From Priapulus caudatus (taxonomy: Eukaryota > Priapulida > Priapulimorpha > Priapulimorphida > Priapulidae), in the NCBI RefSeq assembly GCF_000485595.1, contig NW_014577190.1, positions 402,374 through 446,199 of the forward strand: a DNA stretch of 43,826 nt, written 5' to 3'. The translations under genes were made by a program, and so were the position numbers. The stretch's first letter is position 1. The number at the start of each line of letters is the position of its first letter. The notes under the pieces were generated by a model, which ran no database searches, was not told the origin of the DNA, and worked only from the letters and a program-made list of their open reading frames with translations. This document shows positions 11,401 through 23,178 of this stretch, in pieces.

Positions 11401-11813
11401 TTTCTGAAACACAGCGTCATTGAATTAACCTAGAATAACATATAGTTGCACACGTAACCCAACTTGCTTAGCATGAATGCAGTAGTAATAATGCATGAGT
11501 TTACACCGCTTTTGACATTTTGTTTGCAGAACACCCCACCGCGTTCAACAGGCATTTTCCTTCTGCTGCAGGCAACACTCCAAGTCTAGACAGCAGTGTG
11601 CTGAAACACCTGCTACTAAATGGAGAGGATATCAATCATGGTTACAGCCGGGGACAGAAGCCAAGTAGTCGTGCCGGCAAACCTGGCCGTCCAGCGCCTG
11701 GGTTTCAGTCATTAACGCGCCTCGACTGTGAAGTGAATGCACCTGTTGCATCGCACAGTGGACTCCTGGATGGCCAGCGGCTTCTGACAGCCCTCGACGG
11801 GCAGGGAGAATAG
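5261..11813 (+). CDS. HIF1A: HIF-alpha (hypoxia-inducible factor alpha), C-terminal half, six exons
   Basis: Oxygen-regulated bHLH-PAS transcription factor subunit; this window holds its last ~333 residues. Exons are 5261-5439, 7533-7646, 7868-8001, 8315-8459, 8858-9005 and 11530-11813, all GT-AG with matching phases. Recognition rests on three colinear matches to animal HIF-alpha: LYDDILFPS (human LYNDVMLPS), an APHIPM hydroxylation core (human APYIPM) preceded by an acidic/DKL segment, and the C-terminal DCEVNAP...LLxGxxLLxALD transactivation domain ending at a TAG. Between them are Ser-rich linkers and a basic KRP...SKRTR segment like the C-terminal NLS. In known HIFs the Pro is hydroxylated by PHD/EGLN for VHL capture and the Asn by FIH to block CBP/p300. 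Oddity: the two Leu of LxxLAP are Met and Ser. The bHLH, PAS and N-terminal degradation exons are not in the window. The symbol denotes the family; it is probably a pre-duplication HIFA. No transcript start can be given. Confidence 0.93.
5440..7532 (+). other. HIF-alpha intron with AT microsatellites
   Basis: Contains (TA)n tracts at about 5573-5618 and 7018-7032. No coding or mobile element is recognised in the remaining AT-rich sequence. Confidence 0.7.
7533..7646 (+). CDS. HIF1A: HIF-alpha exon b
   Basis: Acceptor TGACTTTTTCAG, donor AAG|GTAATC, phase 0 at both ends, 38 residues. It reads SEPDQSSPFDVDMIDKL followed by CATEN, which parallels the human acidic stretch around VDSDMVNEF and LVEKLFAEDTE immediately before the hydroxylated Pro. 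Confidence 0.88.
7868..8001 (+). CDS. HIF1A: HIF-alpha exon c (oxygen-dependent degradation site)
   Basis: Acceptor TTTTATAG, donor CAAAG|GTAAGA; starts in phase 0, ends with two bases of a codon. It encodes LEDMAMSAPHIPMGVTDDMF. The Pro codon matching human P564 is 7901-7903. The A-P-x-I-P-M core and the downstream acidic pair plus Phe/Leu (DDMFL) are kept. The Leu residues at -5 and -2 are Met and Ser, and Tyr565 is His. The second half (HGYRNRHNTDKF...) has no equivalent I recognise. Confidence 0.92.
8315..8459 (+). CDS. HIF1A: HIF-alpha exon d
   Basis: Acceptor ATGTAACAG, donor ACACAG|GTAATA. The first base completes the split Arg codon and it ends in phase 0. It encodes a Ser/Thr-rich, low-conservation linker (TLSSCTSSKCRSVGSSPTN...) ending SLTRLLQTGNLTQ, corresponding in position to the inhibitory domain of vertebrate HIFs. 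The coding call rests on phase fit and an open frame rather than homology. Confidence 0.8.
8858..9005 (+). CDS. HIF1A: HIF-alpha exon e (NLS-like)
   Basis: Acceptor AATGGTTTCAG, donor GCAAAG|GTGAAT. Starts in phase 0, ends with one base of a codon. It encodes 49 residues including GIKRPIASELGQSKRTRG, a spaced pair of basic clusters in the position of the C-terminal bipartite NLS of human HIF-1alpha, followed by QQMIHKDLKSLI. Confidence 0.83.
10718..10766 (+). repeat. Interstitial telomeric repeat (CCCTAA)n
   Basis: About seven consecutive AACCCT units, then degenerate CCCCAACCCTATCCCTAATTC. Internal position inside the HIF-alpha intron rules out a chromosome end at this point. Confidence 0.95.
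10874..11007. mobile_element. Short fold-back (MITE-like) element
   Basis: Near-perfect ~50-bp inverted arms. The left (10874-10923) contains CAAGAACATAGGGCTCTAGT and GAGCGCTGC. The right (10959-11007) contains GCAGCGCTC and ACTAGAGCCCTATGTTCTTG. The loop is ~35 bp. Both ends are CCTAGG flanked by T/A runs. No coding capacity. Confidence 0.88.
11295..11335. repeat. Small palindrome TATCAGGAGTAG...CTACTCCTGATA
   Basis: Perfect 12-bp arms around the loop ATAATAGGGAACTGATT. Shares the TCAGGAGTAG/ATAATAGGGA words with the hairpins at 4215-4290 and 14446-14465. Confidence 0.85.
11530..11813 (+). CDS. HIF1A: HIF-alpha terminal exon f (C-terminal transactivation domain)
   Basis: Acceptor TTTTGTTTGCAG; two bases complete the split Glu codon. 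93 residues then TAG at 11811-11813. An LxxLL-type motif (LKHLL, 11601-11615) lies in the first third. The C-terminus has SLTRLDCEVNAPV with the FIH-target Asn codon at 11736-11738, then LLDGQRLLTALD, the amphipathic helix that contacts the CBP/p300 TAZ1 domain in vertebrate HIFs. A second possible acceptor (CTGCTGCAG, about 11562-11570) would shorten the exon. Confidence 0.95.
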
Positions 11814-14249
11814 CCGGTCACCTGGTGCATCGCGTAACGATATCACGCATGACTTGACCGAGTGCAAGAGCATTCTGGGAGCCCTTGGGGCCCTCTGCAA
11901 AGAGAGCATGCATCACAAATGATTGACCAGTTCAATGCATTGACATCTGCGACGTGTCGTATTGCCTCGGCCAAGGACGTGATTGAACAGTGACTTCAAT
12001 TGGACAGGATTGTTTGCTGTGACCGACTGGTCGTGGCCATGGGCTACCAGGCATATATATATAAGTGCATATGGTTACCATTCCTACTACTAGTATGTGG
12101 TATAGGCTTATGATCAAGTCACTGGTTACTGTTACTGGTCACAGTCAGTATGTTTGTAGATAAGTGGGCTAGAGACATTAGTTACAGAGGTATACAGTCA
12201 TAAATAATTGAACACAAGGAGGCTTAGCACCTGTGTACTGTGGTGTGTACACTTGGCTGCGATGTGGAATATTTCACAAGATGGTGTACACGAATTTCTG
12301 TTACATCTGTTACGTAACAATGTCTCATGCATATGACAGGTCAGAATTGAATTTTTATACATCTGCTCTTCATTGGCCCGGGAGAATCAGCAGTCAGTGC
12401 TAGATCAACAACAAACCAAAATTGTGGCTACGCCTAAAGAGATCTGGACTGCCCACCTCTAGCACATAATGTTATGAGAATTTTATTCAATATGAGGGAA
12501 GGGTTGGTGACTGTATATAGATGGAAATGCTAGCTTGAAGCAGTATTTAACCGAAGTCCATCGTTTGATTGAGATTCAGAAGATAGTTCTGTTTAAAATC
12601 ATTTAGGACATGTACATTTTTCTATTGCTGCAGTAATATTAGTCCGCGTCAACTTTGTTGTCTGGTTAAAGATCACGTCGTTTCTTCTTGTTTTCGCTAC
12701 CAGGTAAGTAGACTTTACTAGGTAACAAGTATAGCCCTCTGCCCCCTAGTATTAACACATAAACAAAGTTAGCTTGGGTAAAACCTAATATTTTTAAGCA
12801 GCAGTTTAAATAATTCACACAATGCTTAAATAGAACATTTTTCTGATTCGATCTGTGACAGGTGACAGGACCTGGTGTGGCAATAGTGTAAGTATTATTG
12901 CAGTTAGCCAGAAGTTCTTGCTTTATTTTAGAAGCAAATGTGTATCTCTTTGCCTGTAGTATATACAATCAATCCATCCACAAAGTAAAGAGAATATTTT
13001 TATAGTTATAAACATTACTGGTCCTCATGTTCCTGTTTGTGGTCGTAGGAACTTGCCTATATGTGCCGTGGACAGGCAATAGGTATTGTCTGTTAGTGCC
13101 GGATGATTTTATTGGAGATTGCATTTTGTGTACAAGTGATTTGATTCAAAAACATTGTGTGACGTCAGTTAAAGGCTATGGCATATACAAAGATGTTTAA
13201 GCTCATGACATATACAAAGCTTGTAAGTGGTGATCAATTGGCATGCAATTTTCCCTTGGAATTTTACTTTGACAACGTGAACGGGCATTATTTTAAACCT
13301 ACAGTATTGCTTTTAGTATGGATCAACTGACATTCTACACTGGATACAATATATGACATAGCGTATCTAGACCTAGATAATAGGCAGTGAAACACGATGC
13401 TGTAGGTACATTGTTAATAATGTTGCAGGAAAACAACGTAAGAGAGTCGTTCGTAAATGATGCTTTGTTGTTCACATAGATTAATGTGTAAAGGGAAAAA
13501 AACATTCTGTGTTTTAGTTAGAGTATCTAGGTAAGTTGTTAGAAATCAGTATGAACTTATAGCCACGTGGACTTCTGGGAACGGTCTATTTGTGTTAGTT
13601 TGAGAGTCGGCTATTCTTTAGTGAGAAGGGTCCACGGAAGCACAATTGAGCATGAGCACATTTGCATGACGGCAATGTTACGGATCCATGGATAGAACCT
13701 ATTTCATCGGAGTGCGAGTGTATAGTTTGTATGATGACAGTATTCATGATTCTTATCTCTACCTATGTAGACCTTTATCCCCAAATATGGCAGGGCAGGG
13801 GACTGTATATGTAGAGCTGCCTGATGCCATGCTGTGTATGGCATACCGCTGAATCACGTGACTCGCTTTTTTTATTAAGAAGACGGGAACTTGTGATCGT
13901 AATAATTGTTAACAATGTTGAGTCACTTTTTTGTAAGAGGAAAGTGAGCCCGAGTAATTACTTAATATGAGTCACCTAAATGATGTTTTCTAAGCAGTAA
14001 TTTCATTATGCCCAGTGTGTTATACATGCCAACATGGAAATAAGCATCCGATTCACGTTTTTGTGCACCGATTGCACGTTATTCACTTTAAAAATCAATG
14101 TAAAAAATGAACCTTAAAACAACCAACAAACGGCTGACGTATCACAAGCTAGTACACCTAACAATGGGAATTTCGAGCATCGAACGAAAAGGGGGTTCCC
14201 AAAGATTATAATGAGTTAATCCCTTTCACGAGTTTTTCCTCATCACAGC
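11814..14249 (+). other. HIF-alpha 3'UTR and intergenic DNA
   Basis: Follows the HIF stop codon. I saw no canonical AATAAA on the plus strand in the first ~2 kb, so the transcript end is undefined. No further gene, RNA or clear repeat is recognised. Confidence 0.5.
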
Positions 14250-14681
14250 TCCAACCACAGGCACTTGGGACAGAGTCAGTAAAAAACTGTCAGTAAGTAA
14301 CTCACATTCACAAATACTATACCTCTCAATTACACTTCCACTGTTGTGTCACTGTATATCAACTTTCTTTCACACACAAAAATTGCAGAGCGCTCATCAG
14401 AATGCTATAATGAATATTTATATATAGATGATGATATAGATACAGATCAGGAGTCTACTCCTGATACAGATATGACTCTATATATATTCATCATAATGGC
14501 GACACAGCACACTCGCAGCGGCGAGTGCGGGAGCGTTCTGCATTAGTTTTTGTGAAAGAAAGTTAATATAATAGTGACACAACAGTGGAAGTGTAATTGA
14601 GAGGTAAGGTAGCTAGTATTTGTGAATGTGCGTTCATATTATTTTCAGTTTTACTGACTGTCCCAAGGGCCTGTGGCTCCA
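14250..14681. mobile_element. Long fold-back (MITE-like) element, ~430 bp
   Basis: Arms of ~130 bp. Left motifs in order: CCACAGGCACTTGGGACAG, CTCTCAATTACACTTCCACT, GTTGTGTCACT, AACTTTCTTTCAC. Right motifs are the complements in reverse order: GTGAAAGAAAGTT, AGTGACACAAC, AGTGGAAGTGTAATTGAGAG, CTGTCCCAAGGGCCTGTGG. The centre contains the 9-bp-arm palindrome ATCAGGAGTCTACTCCTGAT (14446-14465) and a GC-rich CGCAGCGGCGAGTGCGGGAG. No transposase ORF. Confidence 0.9.
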
Positions 14682-17600
14682 ACATTACGTGCGGGCTATC
14701 ACCAGAAGCCCCATTGCGTGTCAACTGAGGAGCTAGTTATTTGGTTTGCGTTGCACACATGCGTTAAAGGTCTTGTTCACCAATATGAGCACGAGAGGGA
14801 ATGTTGGCAGAATGCAGATAGGGTTTTGGTGATTTGGACAGTGGTGTAGAGCACCACACCGCGAGCTGCATGATAATGTACGCAGATTACTGGCGAAGTG
14901 GGAGATTTGCAAGCCACCACTCCATTGTGAATAATATAGATTAATGCCGTAATCGGGTATAAGGAAATGATGGATCGTCACCTGGAATTTAGCTGCATAA
15001 TATAGTACGAAAAGGCTATAGTGTAGAAAGTGAGTCAATTCCTAAGTGATATTGTTATACGGATGTGTAATATTTTTAAGCCTTATATACCTAGGGGATG
15101 TGGTAATCTTTTGACTATGCTTCCCGCTAAGGCACGCTGCTAAACATAATAAATTAGTCATTTCACCTGCAATGACACAGTTCATTCGTGATCAGTTAGG
15201 TGAACGTGTTTATTTAAGGAGAAATGAATTGACATTTTATGTTCTCCGGGCGCAGATACGTATTTGCCAGCGGACCCCCTCCTCTTTTCACGCCACTTAC
15301 TGCAAAAACTAAATTTATTAATTGTCCAAGTATTTGCTGGCGAAACGTATGCTCATGCTGCTAATAATAACAGTTGGAGTTTTTTTCAGTAGGCACTATC
15401 AATCATCGATAGGCACTGTTCTAGCCCAAATTGAGGTATGAGAGGACCTAAATTGTCTATTCCTTTCCCTTTAAATGCGGTGCGTCCATCCAATGAACTG
15501 GTATACATTTCAGCATTAGAATCCCATTTCGCAAACACGCACAAAAAGCAAGTACATCTGTGACGTTATTGGCTACGGTCTCTTTTTCATAATTGTCGTT
15601 AGATATTGGCCAGTAACAGTCGTATAACGTTAGTAACCTGACATTATCCCGAGCGTACACCAGTGATATAATTGTGTAAATGTTTAGTATACGAAACTGG
15701 GATTGCAAGAATTTAGCCAACTAAGATTTTCGTGTGCGTCCGTACGTTTGTGTCGGAAGGGTGGAAGGGCGGAATAGTGTTCGTGCTACTGCTAGTGTTT
15801 GAAGGTGCCGTTGGATGTGCGTGCGTGCGCGCCTGTGTTGAGATGCATCGTCATTCGTGCAGTGTGTGGCGCATCCTTGTTCTCGGTGTCTGGATGCGAT
15901 AGATCATTCGTGTAACTACGGATCACTGCAGCTCACGTACATATTATATATGTGCGTACAGACATATACGTCTGATGTATGTGTTTATTTGTAGTGATTC
16001 ATAGTACGCATGTGAACCCACCGCGGTGCATTGTGTAAAAGCATCTGTTTATAAAGTGACCAGTTTGAATGCTAAGTTGGGTAGCTAGTTCACGCCTCGG
16101 TCCTCCGCATGTAAACATAATAGTTTAAACACGCATGCAAAGGAACGCGTTCACACATTCAGTCACGCACGCACCGCACGCACAACGTACGCCCCTGGAC
16201 GTGCGCGAGACGTATTGCTGCGTGTTCAGAGTTATTGCTCTGTGTCTAGAGTTGGCTTGTCGACGTGAGTTTTGCGACCAATGAAACTAAAAGCAAGAAA
16301 ATATTTTAAACAAATATGAATACAAGAATATGTATTTCTACATCATTTTATATAAGCGCCCTCTTTCTAGATTTTCCACGAGGGTGTTGTACAGCTTGGC
16401 GGCATGTCTCACACGGTACGCTGAACTATTCGCATAGCGAAGCCCTGGTCGTTCATCGTATGCAGTTGTACTCCCAGATGCAGGGCGCAGTGGTTTCTTC
16501 TGCTTGATGCTTGCTCAGCTTTCGTAGTAGACAAAAATGGTCGACTTTTAGTATATTTTAGTAATACCAGCCTGCAGATGCTTCTATCTGCATCGGTGAA
16601 TGAATGCATCACCAATCATGTGCATCGTATGAATAAATGCTCATCGACCGTCGTTGATTTCATTGTTACGGAAGGCTCTCGAGCATTGTCTGCAATTTCT
16701 CAGAAGTTCTCGTTAATTGTTTTGTGCAATGGTAGCATTTGTTGTATATAGTTGTAAACGTTTGTGTGGTTGGTAAGCGTATTACCGTACACTAGATACG
16801 TTTTCAGATTTCTCTCGCTAATTGAGGCATTCGCCAGAGTCCGTCCATCCGCCTTTCATTGGGCATTGTCTACATTTGAGAATTTGTGTTCGATGTATAC
16901 AAATGCTACCGTGTACTGCCATGCTGTTGCCATGATTTGGGTTCGTTCTGTCTTCAGGATTAAGCATTTGACAACCAAAACACTATTAAAAAAATCTCCA
17001 CCAAGTTAAATGCTAGTTTACCCTTGTCGCGTTGGGTCGTATACTTTATTGGTTTGCGTGTATGTGTAAACGCATGTATAAATGCGTCTGGCAAACGTTC
17101 TCATCATCACTATTGCCACGTTGACAATGGTATGTCTAAAAATAGCTGTAAGTAGTCGAACATTATGTGCTTTATTTTGCGCTTTTGTTCGTGGCAACAG
17201 TCTTGGTTAATTTAGATACTTCAGTGATCGGGTTGAATCCGGTATGTTTTTAATTACGCGAGGGCGAAGAGCTTTATTAGGAGCGTCATTAAAAATGTTA
17301 GAGTTGCTTAAACGCTACTGAAACATTTACAATCGTCTTTAGTGCACGTGTGCTGCACATTAGGTATAGTTTGTTGCTGTGATAAAAACTCTGTTATGTG
17401 GATGTAGTATAGGAGTAGGGAAATGTCATGGTGGTACCCCTCTGTTCTCATGCCATCAACTTGGGTGAGATTATAACGGCATGTGTGTCTCGTTTGCGTA
17501 AGCTATCCTTCCATTGACTTGCTCTGTTGCCATGGCTATTACCGGAAGTGCTCCTCTAAAATGGAGCACGTATTGTGAAGTCCTGTTACTGGCATCTAAT

Positions 17601-18465
17601 ACACTCGGAAATGCGTTTCTGTAAACTCAGGCTTTAACACATTGCAGCGATAAATTGCTTTTAAAAATCACTACAGCAAGCTCCCAGTTCAAACGTGTGT
17701 TGGGCTATCTCTCCGATTAGTTCGGCGTTTATAGACTAGGTCAGATTCGTGTGTGGTTAACGTTGTATACGATGTCAAGGGTGTTAGATTATTTTATTAG
17801 ATTGTATCTCACTAGTCTACTGGTCCTACTATATTATACAGCAGTTGGGTGCATGGTCAGACACGATGGCTCCCATTAATTAGGGCGGGGCGTTTTTGAC
17901 TGTGCATGGGATCGCCCCTATGTGAGGGTGTCATCTGTTGATGCGTGCGTGACACGGGATGTAGATGAGAAAGAAAACTGTGCGCACAGTTACATTGTAT
18001 TAGTGTTTCCTGTTGTTTCTTATGTGAGAGTGGATGGTGACGATTATTTTCGTTGAATACGTGAATAGTTTGCTACATAGGTCGTAAATATTTTGGTTTT
18101 AAACTTTTAAGGGCGTTATTAAGTTTTAATACATGATCGTTATATTAGTTGTCTTATCTTGCAAGCAAAAATGGTGATGTATTCTGATTTGGTCAGAGCT
18201 TTTGCTATTAATTCCATAAAAGTAGACATACTAAATTTTGTTTTACATTTAACTTTGTTTAATTCTACATATTTTAGTTATAAGGAAATATAGCTCCTTT
18301 CGACAAAGACTTCACACTGTCAGTGCAATTTTGTTTTAGTTACATATTAAACGTCTTTCAAATGTGAAGCAAGAATGCGTTTGAGTTTCTATGGTTGTTT
18401 GGTGTATAGTTCCCGGTATCATAGAAAGATGTCGCGAACACTCATTATTATAAATATCCTCTTCG
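14682..18465. other. Intergenic DNA, no gene recognised
   Basis: Mixed-composition sequence. A locally GC- and CpG-richer patch lies at about 15740-16270 (GTGCGTGCGTGCGCGCCTG and similar) and could be regulatory, but there is no specific evidence. Short open frames match nothing I know and lack splice or start context. Confidence 0.5.
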
Positions 18466-19040
18466 CAGGCTTTCCAGCAGTCCTTGACAACATTTTAGGG
18501 AGAAATTCAGGTTTTTTAGGGCTATTAGGAATTTTTAGGGATGAATCGAAACATTTTAGGGATAAAATAAGTCACTAATTAGTTACCTTTCATAAACATC
18601 AACGTATTAACTTACAGATACAGTTCTATGTGGTATGTGTCCAGTCTACCAGCCATTCCTATCCTCCAAGTCCTCGATACGACTGTACATCATCAAGTTT
18701 CAGGCAAATTAGGCATGTCTTGTTACTCTTGTACATCCAGCCAGGAACAGGGTCGTATAATCAGACACTGAAGCTTAGGAGTCACTGGTAGACTGAGTCA
18801 CAATACTCACTCTGTATAAAGATAACTAGAAACCATCCATTATTAGACATAATTACAAACCAAAGGTTCATCATCTCATCACCAAAAACTCCAAACATAT
18901 CTGTAGATTTTTCTTTTAGGAATTTGAACAAAATTTTAGCCCTTTTTTTTAGGAATTTCATACATTTTTTAAGTTGTTTTTTTTTGGAATATTAGGACGA
19001 GCTCAAAATTTTAGGAATTTTAGGGCCGCTGGAAAGCCTG
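18466..19040. mobile_element. Non-autonomous DNA element, ~575 bp
   Basis: Terminal inverted repeats CAGGCTTTCCAGCAG...and...CGCTGGAAAGCCTG, flanked on both sides by TCTTCG (18460-18465 and 19041-19046) as a likely target duplication. The interior is rich in ATTTTAGGG/TTTAGGAATTT words near both ends. Superfamily is uncertain; the CAGG ends are compatible with hAT, but 8-bp duplications are usual there. Confidence 0.78.
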
Positions 19041-22000
19041 TCTTCGTTATTATCATAATCATCGCCATCATCATCATCATCTTCATCATCACTTTCCCAA
19101 CAGGGTTCTTTCTATATGGGTTTCTATTTTCGATTTTCATGGGGTCTTATTTTTATGCTATTGTATATGGTTATATTTTCATTAATTTTATTTGAATTGA
19201 ATCCCTGACAGGATATATTTCAAGGCAATGGGTACAGATAGTGTCAATCTGACTTGGGTTTTGCACTGCCGATGCAGGTGACCGTCTACAGCCTAGTGGT
19301 GCTGGTGGTGGTGGTGGTTTAGGGTGAACGCGGCAGCAGCAGCAGCAGTAGTAGTGGTAGTCGTATTGACATAAGCCGTCGTGCTACCAAGTTGACATCC
19401 ATCCAGAAAAAAATAAGCCAAACGTGATTTTGTGACATTTGAAAAGAACATGTATTACAATTACATCGCTTACAATCTAAACACAACAGAGTGAACGTTG
19501 CTACACGAATCAACAACAATTTTGATTGCCATAATTACTTTTGGCCGTGCTAGAAATGATCTCGTCCAGTTTGATGAGTGGATTTTCACTTGCTTACTAA
19601 TATCACAACAAAAACTCCATGTATAATACAGAATGGATATTGCAGACTGACACCGCAACTGCTGCACCATAGCAAGGCAGAAATTCTCCTCACAAGCAAT
19701 CGTGCAGCAGCGCCACATAACTGACCAAACATGCACAGATTGCGTTGTCGAGTAGAGACGGAAATGAAGGTTTCCGGCAAACACCGTTTGCAATTCCTCA
19801 ATAAAATATACACATCGAGTCACATCTCGTCGTATTGCACAAATAAACGACGAGTGGCATGTAGCAAATGACGAGATAAAGTTGTCCTCCGTGGCATTGG
19901 TGGCGTAAAATTACAGTTAAAATAATATACTACGAAGAAAGGATTTGTGCTGTAAATATCCACTACACAAAATCGCCACTCTACGCATAATTGTAACGGG
20001 TATGCTAGTGGTACGAACATTGATCAAGTTTTTTCAATGACCCACAGCACACGCACTGTTAAACACACACTTGTTCTTTGGAATTTCTTCTACACGCGCT
20101 TAGTAATGTGTCTTGTGACAATTTGACAAAATTGAAACTATAGCCTGGTTGTATTGTGATAGGCTGTTAATCAAACTAAACTATTACGGCACCATGAACT
20201 TCAACATTCTTACATTTAAAATCTGCAATTTCTGCAATTTCTTACATATATAACGTTAACAAGCTGCCGTTATATCCTTGTGAGAGACTAACCTCGTCAT
20301 CAAGAACTCCATCCATCAACCTACATTTAGCATGTTAATTTTCATCAGTAACATTTACTACCTTTACTGCTAATATCGCCTTCGCGTATTCAGTCAGTTT
20401 TCTCAATTTTTATACGATTTAGGATAAGGATGAAATGTAGCTGAACGAATGACGGCTGAAATGTCACGAGACCGCTCATGCACGGGTGCAAGGGTATTTG
20501 ACCAACGCAGATCCCAGGTTTGTATAATCTGGCTTCGGGGTACATTTGTAAATTGTACTACATTTGTATAAAGATGTACACCCACCAGAGTTACTTGAGT
20601 ACTATTTTCACGTTCACGACCCAGACGTATTACATAAATGGTCTTGGTAATTTGTACGTCCCGTTAACGTGACTATTAGGGCTTTATAAAGCTAAATAAA
20701 AACACTGACACAACAGTTTAATCTTAACCATCAGCACAGTCAGATGACAGTTCTGCAAGCAGCTGCTACAAATAAAACACGATGGCATTTCTGTGTAGCT
20801 TATCAAGTTCTATAACGCGCATATAGACTATGACATGGCATACAGAAGTGAGATATTCTCTCCTTGATGCATTGTTTCTAAAAAATGTACATTTAAGAAA
20901 GCAAATGGACGGATATTTTTAACATGTCATCGAATTGCAATTGTTTGCAACACTCTAATATAATGTCATGTTTGCTTTTCTGCATGCGCGAACGCAGATC
21001 ACACACATACAGCCATATTCACACTTATACAGACATGCGCGTAAATTAATATGAAGTATTATTAACATCATAGGTCATCATAAGCTCTGAGTAGCTGTCA
21101 CATTATAACACCAACATCTCCTGATGACTCGTATTCACCAAACATGCGATGCGCGCACGTTATCTATCCGCAATTAACAAAATAACTCTTTAGTATAATA
21201 ATATGTTCGGGGAACTGTACGACCTTATACGATCCCCAACTGATTGGTATGGCAGAGCCAAAAAATTCCTACACAGAACCGATTGTTTATAAGCTCTCAA
21301 TTTTGCATGTACCTCGCAGAAGAGGGCGCCGATCACACTATAAAAAAGGTGGGTCCAACGATAAAACACAATGTAGACATGAACACAACTGATCAACAAC
21401 GGATTACGGAACGACTAGTAGTGACAACTTGTCTGCTTTTTCTCGGTACGTAGTTGTAAGGCTGTATGTAGTCCTTACGTAAGCAACAACAAAAACACGT
21501 TAAATATGCTTACTGTTACACCATATAATACGACAAACATTAACTAAGGCACGCGTTAACAATAAATATTGCACATAATAGGAGAAATGATACAATACGG
21601 TAATGAGCAACCGACTGTGACTTAGAAACGAATGTTCAGGAGAAGGGGCTAGTGTGAACATATTAACACGTTCATACCGCGTCTACGCCTGCTAATTAAA
21701 ATTCACAGCTACTCAAACGAGTGCGCAAACATTGCCTGACCAGATTACCATCAGGGGTAACACCATGCACATACGACTCAAAAAAGTTTGAGAACAATCC
21801 CAACCATTAACAAAAGGGAATGAACGAGTCTTTGGAAAGGAACTCATTCTGGACAGTAACCGGAGGTTTACCCTAACCTATATCCTTACAAGCAGAATAG
21901 GCCTTAGAAGCTCTTCGCAAGTTTGAAATTGCAGCCTGCCAGTCAAATTTCGTTCCAACCATTTCTCAAAGCTCTGTGATCTTAGAAACAGCCTTTAGTT

Positions 22001-23178
22001 ATTGACAACGACTTGTCAAATGGGAATTTTATATATCTGGCCTAAAAACAAGTAAAGTGAGTCTGCATAACAACTCATGCCGGCCCATCCACAAGATAAA
22101 CATCCGACTCTTACTCTTAACATTTAGGCAACCGTATAGGCTCCTCCACTAGTTTGTGAATAGTGATTAACCTATAATAAACCTTTATATAGTATTTATT
22201 CACGCACGTGGACCTTATTATCATAGATGTAAACTTCTTACATCTCACTAACATTCTTTGACTAGGTTGGGTAATACTTTTATATATTTCACTATAGTTC
22301 TCTCACGAATGTATATGCCAAATGTGCCATTACTTATTATTACTCATTAACAACTAGTCTACTATTAAAAGTATATTACACTGGAAATTTTACATGATAA
22401 TTCAAAGGCAACTTGTGCAGTTAAACGCTTTACCTAACAGTTCATAATTCTTGTCACTCTGCTTTCTTGCTGTACAACAACACTCAATATTTCGTCTGAT
22501 TGGCCGTGATCACCTAAAGTGCAACCTGCTGATGGCACCAGCATCCTAACAGGCCATGATATCTGTTCATCAATGAGCTTCCCTACGGGATCACAGCTTC
22601 CCGTCCCACATATTTTGTTCAGACTAAAGCAGCAGCAAATATAAACTGAAGATTGTTTACAATTTTTGAATACTACGCAGTAAATCGATGGAATCAGCTA
22701 TTAAAAATATTTTACAGACATAATAATAGAGAGCTCCAATGTACACACAATGACACCACCTTGCTTGCCTAATTCTTACAAGCCTGATTTTTTAAAATTT
22801 ACAATAAATAATGACAGGAGGTTACCAATGATAAACTTTTGACCCATGAAGACGAGTCATACGATGACACGTGCATGTGCACTTTTACTGGATCTCTCGC
22901 AGACAATTAGACTAAACTAAATTTGATACTATTCAGCGATTCTATGGCCATATACGAAAATAACTACATATTTTCCGACAACCGTTAGAAAATCATTGCA
23001 CTAATGTTGACTACGTCTTGAAGTAAATCCTCGTTCTTAGTTGTATAAGAGAATGGATTTTCAAACATTTACCTATATAGTGAAAATAAAATCGCTATGG
23101 ATACAGGATCGTATATTGAAAAGCAGGGCAGAGTGACCTGTGTGTGCAGAGCCGTAGTGAATATTTGGTGCGAGGCAT
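19041..23178. other. Intergenic DNA between convergent genes
   Basis: Contains an ATC-rich simple repeat (about 19052-19092), a GGT run (19299-19320) and a CAG/TAG run (19331-19355). Otherwise AT-rich without a recognisable gene. A 117-codon open frame on the minus strand (19470-19823) resembles nothing known. The TULP 3'UTR lies at the distal end. AATAAA on the minus strand overlaps the TULP stop codon (23176-23181). Confidence 0.5.

Larger units (their letters stand above)
9006..11529 (+). other. HIF-alpha last intron with telomeric repeat and hairpins
   Basis: A 2.5-kb intron. From 9006 to about 10700 I recognise only a short TA tract (9780-9793). The distal part holds the CCCTAA array, a fold-back element and a small palindrome, listed separately. 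Confidence 0.75.

Noticed and set aside
19470-19823. 117-codon minus-strand open frame
   Set aside because: No recognisable domain, Cys/Trp-rich random-looking composition, no splice partners or promoter; likely chance.
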